A DNA stretch of 64,000 bases from Solitalea agri (GTDB lineage: Bacteria > Bacteroidota > Bacteroidia > Sphingobacteriales > Sphingobacteriaceae), in NCBI RefSeq assembly GCF_023914155.1, contig NZ_JAMWYS010000009.1, positions 183,994 to 247,993 of the forward strand. Reading direction: 5' to 3'. Below are positions 34,350 to 42,491 of this stretch, one piece after another (position 1 is the first letter of the stretch; each line of letters starts with the position of its first letter). The notes below the pieces were generated by a model that was not told the DNA's origin, made no database searches, and saw only the letters and a list, made by a program, of their open reading frames with translations. The position numbers were made by a program, and so were the translations under genes.

Positions 34350-35747
34350 TTATATTTGGCCTACTGCCAAAGCTTGCTCAATAGTCTTTTTAAAATCAGG
34401 AGATGTAGGAGGTGGAGCCTGGATAGAAAACACATTACCCTCTTTATCAAAAATCATAAAACGATTAGGTACCTTAAAATTATAATACAACCTAAAACGG
34501 GATTCAACATCGAGTAAGTCAATACCCTTATAAGTGTCATTCGCCAATATCTTCTTCCAAATCGCTAAATCATAAAGTTTATTTTGAGCAACGCTTATAA
34601 ATACTACATCAGGTCTCGTAGCCTTACAATCTTGTTCTGTTTTCTTAAATGCAGCTCTTTCTGCAAGATTGGTATTAGCCGCGGCAAACCACAGGTTAAT
34701 AACCACAACTTTCCCTCTAAAATCTTCTAACGTATACACTTTACCATTCACGTCTTTAAGTGAGAAGTTTAAAGCTGGAACACCTTTAAGATATTTGGTT
34801 ACAGCATCCTGCTTTTGAGAGAAAAGCTCTTTAAGCTCCTCAGTAGAAAAACATTTCACATTTGTCTCTACATATCGTGCAAACATTTCTTGAGTTGCAA
34901 CCTTGTCAAAGAACTTAACCAGGTACCAGGCCTTTAACAAGTCATTATTGATCATTGGAGTATAATCAAAGAAGGATTGATAAGCTAATCCTTTTTTATA
35001 AGCCTGATATGAAAGCAGGTATTTCATCATCTCAAAACCACGTGTTGAGTTAAGCGGAGCAGTTGATGACAGGATCTTGGCGTTATCTAATGACTTGTAA
35101 AAAGGCTGCACCCCTGCGGCTGTATCATATGTTGGAGTTTTAGTTAAGATATTAAATTGAAAGAAATTACCGGCCTTCAAGTAATAAAGATCAGTACTTA
35201 TCAGGTCTTTCAAATACTCGTTGAAATATTTATTCGACGTTTTAATTTTGGTTAATATTGTTGCAAATTCCTCGAGTTTCGCATATTCAGAATAAAAGTC
35301 GAATGATTTATTGAAGGTGCGATCATTACTAAACTTAGCGAACTTGTTTAACCATGAGTTTAATTTATCGGTTTCGAAATTAGGATTAGCTTGCTCGTAC
35401 GTCTCAAAATCCATGTTCATGCCGCCGCCTACAGATCCAGTTAACTTAGCATGATCACCTGGCTTAAGATAAATTCCATTTTTGTAAATAGAACCATGTG
35501 AAGCATTCGGACAAACGAAATATATTCCCTCCTCATTTAAATCAACATTAAATGTGACCAACATACTCGCATCAAGTTTGCGCTCTTCTAACTTTACTGC
35601 TGTACTATTTTGAATTTGATATAAACTTACAACTGTTCGATCATTCCCTCCCTTAATATTGCAGGTAATGGATGCTTGTGGGCTCTGTGCTTTAGTTACA
35701 AACGAGCACAATTGAAAAAAAACTATAAATACAATTAATTTTTTCAT
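34350..35747 (-). CDS. TlpA-like protein without redox cysteines (pseudo-thioredoxin)
   Basis: 465 residues. Signal peptide (KLIVFIVFFQLCSFVTKAQ), N-terminal beta domain, helical middle and thioredoxin-like C-terminus. It is close in sequence to the protein at 35919-37313 along its whole length. The active site differs: where that protein has LWATWCIPCRRE this one has LWFAAANTNLAE. Both Cys are lost (Ala357, Asn360), as are the Trp and Pro of the motif. The codons were checked on the DNA at 34667-34690 and the frame is intact, with the normal start, length and tail (PPPTSPDFKKTIEQAL). So it cannot do dithiol chemistry. A binding or chaperone role, or early decay, is possible. It is 23 bp upstream of the next tlpA. 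Confidence 0.85.
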   Translation of the reverse strand: MKKLIVFIVFFQLCSFVTKAQSPQASITCNIKGGNDRTVVSLYQIQNSTAVKLEERKLDASMLVTFNVDLNEEGIYFVCPNASHGSIYKNGIYLKPGDHAKLTGSVGGGMNMDFETYEQANPNFETDKLNSWLNKFAKFSNDRTFNKSFDFYSEYAKLEEFATILTKIKTSNKYFNEYLKDLISTDLYYLKAGNFFQFNILTKTPTYDTAAGVQPFYKSLDNAKILSSTAPLNSTRGFEMMKYLLSYQAYKKGLAYQSFFDYTPMINNDLLKAWYLVKFFDKVATQEMFARYVETNVKCFSTEELKELFSQKQDAVTKYLKGVPALNFSLKDVNGKVYTLEDFRGKVVVINLWFAAANTNLAERAAFKKTEQDCKATRPDVVFISVAQNKLYDLAIWKKILANDTYKGIDLLDVESRFRLYYNFKVPNRFMIFDKEGNVFSIQAPPPTSPDFKKTIEQALAVGQI

Positions 35748-35767
35748 AATTCATGTAGTGTGGTGAA

Positions 35768-35794
35768 TTCCCGGCCTAAAAACGTAGCCGGGAA
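35768..35794. repeat. Hairpin before the pseudo-thioredoxin gene
   Basis: TTCCCGGC / GCCGGGAA with an 11-nt loop, 20 bp upstream of the start codon, followed by TAAGTGATTAAT. It is a sequence-related copy of the hairpin at 37332-37360, duplicated with the genes. Confidence 0.75.
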
Positions 35795-35819
35795 TAAGTG
35801 ATTAATAGTTAATTATTTT

Positions 35820-35883
35820 CAGCCTTCGTTTTGAGTTTGGAAATAGGCACCCAACCTTAATCCGGCTAAAACACATTCTTCAT
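35820..35883 (-). pseudogene. 5' remnant of a tlpA-like gene
   Basis: On the minus strand an ATGAAGAA at 35883 is followed by TTTAGCCGGATTAAG, GTTGGGTG and AAAACGAAGGCT. These correspond in order to the signal-peptide codons of the gene at 32902-34326 (TTTAGCCGCATTAAG, TTTGGGTG, AAAACGAAGGCT). The upstream purine-rich leader (GAAAGG..GAGA) is also similar. The frame is broken by a small deletion and an early stop. It is the stump of a further tlpA between the two neighbours. Confidence 0.7.
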
Positions 35884-35918
35884 TTCTCTCCCTTTCTCAT
35901 CCTTTCCTCGGCAGGTTA

Positions 35919-37313
35919 TTATTTCCCTAAAGCCAATGCCTGCTCAATCGTCTTTTTAAACTCTGGAGTGGTTGGACGAGGGGCATCTACTGTAAACACA
36001 TTTCCGTTACGATCAAAGATCATGTAACGTGGAATACCAGCCAGGTTATAAAAATCGGTAAACTGGTTTTGGTAATCCAGTAATTCTAAACCGTTATAAG
36101 CGTTCTCTTTCACAAACTTTTTCCATGACTCTTTCTCCTTGATCTGGTTTTGTGAAATACCAATAAAGACGATATCATTTCTACCATGATACTCTTCTTC
36201 TATTTTCATGAAGGTTGGTTTTTCACGGCGGCAAGGAATACACCAGGTAGCCCACAGATCAATAACCACTACTTTTCCTTTAAAATCTTTCAATGTGTAG
36301 GTTTTCTCATTCACATCATTAAAAGAGAAATTCAAACCAGGAGCGCCTTTAGCATACTTGGTTAGTGCATTGTACTTTTGATTGTAACTATCTTTTAAGT
36401 CGGGATTTGTAAAGGTCTCTTTATAAGGCATCACATATTTTGCAAACTCCTCATAGGTATTAATCCTTTCGAAGAATTTTGCCAAATAGAACGCCTTTAA
36501 GTTGTCATTTGCAATCATACCTGTGTTATCAAAAGGAGATTCAGGTTTCAATTTCTTTTGGTAAACCCAGTATGAAAGCACATATTTCATCATGTCAAAA
36601 CCGCGCGTTGAATTAAATGCAGCTGTGGTTGTAAGGATCTTCGTATCGTTTAACGACTTGTAGAAAGGTTGGACCACCGCGCTGCTATCATAGCTAAGTT
36701 TTTTTACAGAAATATTGAAATAAAAGAAATTACCGGCTTTCAAAAAATGAAGGTCTGTATTTATCCAGTCTTTTAAGAAAGCATTATACTGATTGTTAGG
36801 TGTTTTTACTTTGGTTAAGTCCGTAGCAAAGGTTTCCAACTTCCCATATTCGGTATAGAAATTAAACGAATCTTTTTCTTTCCAACGTGCAGTACTAAAA
36901 TCAGCAAACTTCACCAACCATTTATTTAAGCGCTGGGTTTCCAAATTAGATTTGTCCAACTTACAGCTATCAAAATCCATTGTCATCGAAGTGCCGATAT
37001 AGCCAGTTAACTTAATCTGGTCACCTTTTTTCAGATAAATAGCATTTCTGTAAATAGCACCATGTGAAGGGGCAGGAACAACAAAATATGTCCCCTCCTT
37101 CTGTTCAGCTACCTTAAAAAAGGCAATCTTATTTTGGTCGGGTTTCGTTGAAGCCACTTTAACAGCTTCTCCGTTTTTCACCTGAAATAAACTTACAACT
37201 GTTTTATCATTGCTCCCTATTACTTTGCAGGAAATGGTCGATCCAGTAATCTGAGCATTAACAGCAAGCGCAGAAAACTGAAGGAATGCCGCAAATACAA
37301 GTAATTTCTTCAT
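35919..37313 (-). CDS. TlpA-like protein (secreted, active CxxC)
   Basis: 464 residues. Signal peptide (LLVFAAFLQFSALAVNAQ). Beta-rich N-terminal domain (~25-110), helical middle, then a thioredoxin domain with LWATWCIPC (Cys358, Cys361) and cis-Pro in AGIPRYM. The tail DAPRPTTPEFKKTIEQAL is shared with neighbours. It is the active counterpart of the Cys-less protein at 34350-35747. It follows the metalloprotease gene by 68 bp, across a GC-rich hairpin (37332-37360). Confidence 0.86.
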   Translation of the reverse strand: MKKLLVFAAFLQFSALAVNAQITGSTISCKVIGSNDKTVVSLFQVKNGEAVKVASTKPDQNKIAFFKVAEQKEGTYFVVPAPSHGAIYRNAIYLKKGDQIKLTGYIGTSMTMDFDSCKLDKSNLETQRLNKWLVKFADFSTARWKEKDSFNFYTEYGKLETFATDLTKVKTPNNQYNAFLKDWINTDLHFLKAGNFFYFNISVKKLSYDSSAVVQPFYKSLNDTKILTTTAAFNSTRGFDMMKYVLSYWVYQKKLKPESPFDNTGMIANDNLKAFYLAKFFERINTYEEFAKYVMPYKETFTNPDLKDSYNQKYNALTKYAKGAPGLNFSFNDVNEKTYTLKDFKGKVVVIDLWATWCIPCRREKPTFMKIEEEYHGRNDIVFIGISQNQIKEKESWKKFVKENAYNGLELLDYQNQFTDFYNLAGIPRYMIFDRNGNVFTVDAPRPTTPEFKKTIEQALALGK

Positions 37314-37331
37314 GGAATTTTGAATTTATAA

Positions 37332-37360
37332 ATCCCCGGCCGAGATATTCAGCCGGGGAT
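37332..37360. repeat. Hairpin between the metalloprotease and tlpA genes
   Basis: ATCCCCGGC / GCCGGGGAT, 9 bp perfect, 11-nt loop, then AAGTGATTAAT. It is 18 bp upstream of the tlpA start. No U-run; it resembles an mRNA stability or processing element within a long transcript. Confidence 0.75.
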
Positions 37361-37381
37361 AAGTGATTAATTGTTGGCTTA

Positions 37382-39943
37382 CTAATTCGCAAGTGCGAAA
37401 CGCTTTTTCAAACCTGTTTGAATTTGATCAGCTACATACTGTAAGTGATCTTTAGAAGCCTTATTTTTTGCTAAAGGAAGAGCGGTTAAAATCTCCTTAC
37501 GAAGGTTTTCAAGGTGTAAGCCTACCACCGAGCCGACATCTGTGCTTAAAGTAACCGGAGCCATTTCTCTGGCCATATTACCTCCAAGTAGTCCCGCCAT
37601 CGCATTGGCACCAATTTCAGCTTCATTGATACGCATAAGAAGGGCTGAAACATAGCTTTTTTGCACACTACGACGGAAAATATCAATCGGCTTATTGGTC
37701 TTCAACTCACTCCACACACCCACTTTAACATCATTCAATAAACTATTTAATGAATAGGTATTGGCTTTTCCGTAGCGTTGTTCCATAATGTTCAGGGTAT
37801 TGAACACACGATCAGAAAACACTTGATCCATTACCCTGTCTTGAATAACAGAAACGCCACCAAGGCCGACAGGTTTACTGATTTTGTTAAGTATGTTGTT
37901 ATCTAATAACCAATAAGGGGTTTCAAACACTTCTTTATTTAAAAAGGCTACGGCCTCTTTTTGCTTGGCAACAGGTGCTGAAGCATAAACATCGCCGTTC
38001 CCTGGCTGCTCAGGTGTAGAAATTGTTTCTTCAACACTAGCTATATTTTTTGCAACATGGTTGGCATAACGCATATATTGGTTAAGCACCTGACGGTACA
38101 TTTGATTTAGATTTATGTACAAATCATTTTCCTCTTTTGTCCATTCAGGCAGGTTCTTCATTACAATTTTCAGGTTTTTAATACCATAAGTATTTGCCAC
38201 CATGTTATTGTCACCTACGTCTTCAGTTTGGCAACGACCATCATTATTCATGCCTTCACCACCGAACCATAATCTTGGGTTTGCCTTTAAGCTGTCTACG
38301 ATCCATTGAGAAACGATTTTTTTATCCTCTTCTTCATCTTTAGCCCCGGTTTGCTTATACCCCCATTGAATAGCCCATTTATCATAATCATTGATACGAG
38401 GCATGATACCTTCAGGAGCAATTTTATCTTCTGGTTGAGCTACATAGTTAAAGCGAGCATAATCCATAATTGAATTACAGTGACCGTGTTTCTCCACCCA
38501 TTCTTTATCTCTTAATTTTTCAACCGGAGTTAAAGAACTACTACCCATGTTGTGACGTAAACCTAAGGTGTGACCTAACTCGTGCGAAGACACAAAACGG
38601 ATCAATTGACCCATCAGTTCGTCGCTGAATTTCATGGTGCGTGCACGAGGATCATTCGGACCTGCCTGGATCATGTACCAATCGTGAACCAAAGTCATTA
38701 CGTTATGGTACCATCCTACATAGCTTTGCAAGATCTCCCCGCTTCTCGGGTCGTGAATATTAGGGCCGTAAGCGTTAGGCGTTTCTGAAGGAAGGTAACG
38801 GATCACTTTGTAACGTGCATCTTCCAAACTCATTGTTGTATCATTCTCAGGCCATTCTTTACCCATGATGGCGTTTTTGAAACCGGCAGCTTCAAAAGCT
38901 TTGTTCCAGTCGTTAATACCTTGAATCAGGTATGGGCGCCATTGTTTAGGTGTAGCCGGATCGATATAATAAACGATTGGATTTTTAGGTTCAACCAATT
39001 CACCTCGTTTGTACTTCTCAATGTCTTCATCTTTAGGCTCCAAACGATAGCGAACAATATATACCTTAGGATTTACCTGTTGCTGACCATCAGCATAATC
39101 ATATAAACCATCAGCAAAATAACCCACACGTGTATCATAGTAGCGAGGCATCATTGGTTTTTCAGGCATCAGCAATATGGAAGTAGAAAGTTCCAACGTA
39201 GCGGCACCGCCAATTTTACCGGCTTCTAACGGTGGTAGCGGTCTGCCGGCAGGTCCTTTACCAGGTGTACTTGCGGCATTATATGTGCGCACCATTTTCA
39301 TTTCCACGTTGATCGGATAGGTAGCAAAGCTTTTGATATAGCTTCTGTCGGCAACCATAGCAGAAAGCTGCATTCCACCTTTTGCCTCATTATTCAGCGC
39401 AGTGAATATATTTTCCTTTTCAAAGAAATCGGTAAAGTCAATGATCGAACTCTTATCAGCTTCTCCTCTTGCTTTTACATCATAAACAGCAACAATGGGA
39501 TTAATGGTTGAATTTTTAACTGCCTTTGAAACAGCGTTACTAGAATCAGCCCGTAATACATTGTAAATCACACGTAACACCAACTTATTAGCTTTGCCTT
39601 TTTCAAAAGTCATCACTGTTGTGTTCATTTCCTCCCCACCAAACTTCGGACTTCCTCCTGGAACCTTAACTAAATAGTTGGTTACCATCAGTTGCCGATT
39701 AATAATTGAATCAGGAATCTCGAAGTAATACTTATCCCCTTTTTTATAAATATTGAATAAGCCTTTTTTAGCAACAGTGCCTTTGGTGTATTGTTCATAC
39801 GGTTTAACCGGAGTTTTAACCGAATCAACCTTGGCAACAGATGGCTTGTCTTTCGCTTTTTTCTTGTCCTTCCCCTTCTCCTGAGCCATCGCTGTGCTTG
39901 CACACAGTCCAATAGCCACCATCAATATATATTTCAGTTTCAT
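37382..39943 (-). CDS. Zinc-dependent metalloprotease, DUF5117/DUF5118 type (active motif)
   Basis: 853 residues. Signal peptide (ILMVAIGLCASTAMA) then a Lys-rich linker. The layout fits the DUF5118-DUF5117-metalloprotease family of Bacteroidota: an N-terminal part (~60-330) and a catalytic region with HELGHTLGLRHN (His454, Glu455, His458, His464). This is the metzincin-like HExxHxxGxxH pattern with all zinc ligands and the base. Predicted exported; cleaves proteins or large peptides before import or final digestion. It lies 30 bp after a paralogue that has lost these residues, and 68 bp before the first tlpA. SusCD genes precede the pair in the same block. Confidence 0.9.
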   Translation of the reverse strand: MKLKYILMVAIGLCASTAMAQEKGKDKKKAKDKPSVAKVDSVKTPVKPYEQYTKGTVAKKGLFNIYKKGDKYYFEIPDSIINRQLMVTNYLVKVPGGSPKFGGEEMNTTVMTFEKGKANKLVLRVIYNVLRADSSNAVSKAVKNSTINPIVAVYDVKARGEADKSSIIDFTDFFEKENIFTALNNEAKGGMQLSAMVADRSYIKSFATYPINVEMKMVRTYNAASTPGKGPAGRPLPPLEAGKIGGAATLELSTSILLMPEKPMMPRYYDTRVGYFADGLYDYADGQQQVNPKVYIVRYRLEPKDEDIEKYKRGELVEPKNPIVYYIDPATPKQWRPYLIQGINDWNKAFEAAGFKNAIMGKEWPENDTTMSLEDARYKVIRYLPSETPNAYGPNIHDPRSGEILQSYVGWYHNVMTLVHDWYMIQAGPNDPRARTMKFSDELMGQLIRFVSSHELGHTLGLRHNMGSSSLTPVEKLRDKEWVEKHGHCNSIMDYARFNYVAQPEDKIAPEGIMPRINDYDKWAIQWGYKQTGAKDEEEDKKIVSQWIVDSLKANPRLWFGGEGMNNDGRCQTEDVGDNNMVANTYGIKNLKIVMKNLPEWTKEENDLYINLNQMYRQVLNQYMRYANHVAKNIASVEETISTPEQPGNGDVYASAPVAKQKEAVAFLNKEVFETPYWLLDNNILNKISKPVGLGGVSVIQDRVMDQVFSDRVFNTLNIMEQRYGKANTYSLNSLLNDVKVGVWSELKTNKPIDIFRRSVQKSYVSALLMRINEAEIGANAMAGLLGGNMAREMAPVTLSTDVGSVVGLHLENLRKEILTALPLAKNKASKDHLQYVADQIQTGLKKRFALAN

Positions 39944-39973
39944 TTTTAGCTCTCTTTCTAAATGAACGTATAC

Positions 39974-42430
39974 TTAGTTTTTTGATTCAAAATAAGCGTT
40001 GATCTTAGCTACAACGTATTTTAAATGTCCTACAGTTGCAGCATCAGTATAAGCTGGGATGGCCGCTTTACTCTGACTCGCAATTTTTCTCAAATGAGCT
40101 TCTAATACCGCAGGAACATCCGTTCCTGACAGATCATTTGTCGGAGCAGGTTTTGTTAGATCTGGCACTTCTGAGGCAATTTTCGCGATCTTGATCATTT
40201 TAGCTAAAGCTGATTTTTGCAAAACACGCTTATGCATATCAATTGGTTGACGGCTTGTTAATTCGCCCCACAACACTTTATTTAAGTCAGTTAAATATTC
40301 ATCAACCGAATACGCTTTTTCAGCTCCATAACGCATTGTCTGCGAATTCAAGCGATAAAAACGCGCATCTGATATTGCATAAATAATGGTATTTTCTTGC
40401 CAGTCAAGAATTTTATCTTTTAAAGCAGGCTTGCTGAACTTGTTCAACACATTAGCATCGATTAACCATTTAGGAGTGGTAAACACTTCTCTGCCCAAGA
40501 ACGCAACCGCTGCTTTTTGAACTGATTTAGCAACCGGAGAATATACATCACCACTTTGTCCTGAAGTTTTAACATTTTCATGCACCCCACCTATGTTAGC
40601 ATACACATTACGAATAAGGAATGCATATTGGATTCCAACGAAATTGTATATTTCTGAAGCGTTATAATAAGGCTCATTAGGAGTTTTTGTCCACTTAAGG
40701 ATATCAGACATTACCACTTTTAAGTTCTTAATACCATACTCTCCAGCTTTCATTGCATCATTACTTAAATCTTCATGTACCACACTTGGGTCAGTTGGAT
40801 CACTTGCATTAGCGGAATTAAAAGCGGCATACCATAACGCAGAGTTAGGCTTCACATTTTCTTCGATCCATTTTAAGCGTACATTTTTATCTGCAGTAAA
40901 GTCATCTTTTCCGGTATAAGCGTAACCCCATTTAATCGCCCATTTATCATAATCGCCGATTTGTGGGATCAAACCTTTGCGACCAACCTGATCTTGAGGC
41001 TGAGCTACGTAGTTGTAATGGCTATAATCCATAATTGAGTTATTATATGGATGGGTTTCTAACCATTTTTTATCTCTTAATTTATCGAACACAATGGTAC
41101 TGCTGCTACCAATATTGTCGCGAAGACCAAGGCTGTGACCAATTTCGCGGCTGATATCAGCGCGGATCAAAGCTCCCATTAATTCATCGCTGAACTTCAT
41201 GCTTCTTGCTCCCGGATCAGTAGCGCCAGCCTGAACCATGTACATATGATGTAAGAAAGTGATCTGACTGTGAGACCATCCTACATATGTTTCTAAAATT
41301 TCACCTGTACGTGGATCGTTTATGCGGTTACCCGTAGCAATTGGAGAAGTAGACGGAAAATAACGAACCACTTTATAGCGAGCATCATCAATATTCATAG
41401 TGGTATCGTTTTCAGGCCACTCTTTACCTATGATAGCATTTTTGAAACCTGCCGCCTCAAACGCCTGGTTCCAATCATTAATACCTTGAATGATATAAGG
41501 GCGCCATTGCTTTGGAGTTGCCGGATCCACATAAAATACAATCGGCTCTTTAGGCTCAACCAGTTCTCCCGCTTTGTAACGATTCAAATCCTTAGGCTCT
41601 AAGCGAAGACGAACAGTGAATTGTTTTTCTTCAACTTTTTGCTGCTCATCGGAAAATACTTTGTAACCATCGCCAAGGAAACCTACACGCGGATCATAAG
41701 CACGGGCTTCCATTGGAGTTTTTGGCAATACCATTACCGAGTTACTGATTTCAAAGGTAGCGCCGGCACTTGGACCATCGCTGGCCATACCAAAGGTTTT
41801 AACCGACTTTACCTCAATGTTAGTAGGATAAGCATCCATCGATAACACGAAAGAACGGTCAGCTGCAGGACTTGAAAGCATCAACTCTTTTTTTACCTGA
41901 GGATGTAACCCCGAAAGTTGATTTTCTTTAATAAAGAAATCGGTTACATCTATTACTGAACTTTTATTGTTATCACCACGCGATCTCAACTCCAATGTCA
42001 TAATAATTGGATCGATAGTCGCATTGCGAACTGCACGTGAAATTGCATTTGAAGAATCGCTATAAGCAACGCTGGTTACCGCGCGAACAAATAATTTATC
42101 ATTTGGCGCTTTTTCAAACGAAACAATGATTCCGTTACCCAGCTCTCCTGCATAACGAGGACTGCCATTTGCCACTTTTGAGAAACGGGTAGTAAATAAG
42201 AATTCTCTTTTTAATAAAGAATCCGGAATTTCAAAGTAGTATTTCTCATCTACCTTGTGCACTTTGAATAACCCGGTTTGGGTTTTAGCTTTAGCCGAAA
42301 TCACCTCTTTGTAAGGTTTCAATTTGGCTACCGCAATTGAAGGTTTCTTTACCCCAGCAGAATCTTGCGCAAACCCTGTTTTTGCAGCGAATAATGCAAT
42401 TGCTAAAACAGGAATAAATTTCAATTTCAT
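39974..42430 (-). CDS. DUF5117/DUF5118-type metalloprotease homologue with lost zinc ligands (pseudoprotease)
   Basis: 818 residues, signal peptide (LAIALFAAKTGFAQ). It aligns with the next gene over its full length (shared VDPATPKQWRPYIIQGINDW, KFSDELMGALIR, GDYDKWAI), so it is not truncated. At the catalytic site it reads SREIGHSLGLRDN where the paralogue reads SHELGHTLGLRHN. The first His is Arg428 and the third is Asp438; Glu429 and His432 remain. I confirmed the codons on the DNA (41117-41149). It should bind zinc poorly or not at all and is probably inactive as a protease. The intact frame and conserved body suggest a retained role, such as substrate binding or pairing with the active paralogue. 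Confidence 0.88.
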   Translation of the reverse strand: MKLKFIPVLAIALFAAKTGFAQDSAGVKKPSIAVAKLKPYKEVISAKAKTQTGLFKVHKVDEKYYFEIPDSLLKREFLFTTRFSKVANGSPRYAGELGNGIIVSFEKAPNDKLFVRAVTSVAYSDSSNAISRAVRNATIDPIIMTLELRSRGDNNKSSVIDVTDFFIKENQLSGLHPQVKKELMLSSPAADRSFVLSMDAYPTNIEVKSVKTFGMASDGPSAGATFEISNSVMVLPKTPMEARAYDPRVGFLGDGYKVFSDEQQKVEEKQFTVRLRLEPKDLNRYKAGELVEPKEPIVFYVDPATPKQWRPYIIQGINDWNQAFEAAGFKNAIIGKEWPENDTTMNIDDARYKVVRYFPSTSPIATGNRINDPRTGEILETYVGWSHSQITFLHHMYMVQAGATDPGARSMKFSDELMGALIRADISREIGHSLGLRDNIGSSSTIVFDKLRDKKWLETHPYNNSIMDYSHYNYVAQPQDQVGRKGLIPQIGDYDKWAIKWGYAYTGKDDFTADKNVRLKWIEENVKPNSALWYAAFNSANASDPTDPSVVHEDLSNDAMKAGEYGIKNLKVVMSDILKWTKTPNEPYYNASEIYNFVGIQYAFLIRNVYANIGGVHENVKTSGQSGDVYSPVAKSVQKAAVAFLGREVFTTPKWLIDANVLNKFSKPALKDKILDWQENTIIYAISDARFYRLNSQTMRYGAEKAYSVDEYLTDLNKVLWGELTSRQPIDMHKRVLQKSALAKMIKIAKIASEVPDLTKPAPTNDLSGTDVPAVLEAHLRKIASQSKAAIPAYTDAATVGHLKYVVAKINAYFESKN

Positions 42431-42491
42431 AATGATTGTTAATTGATACTAATATTTTATTAGTGAATTATGCGAAAAAAGCATCATTGGA

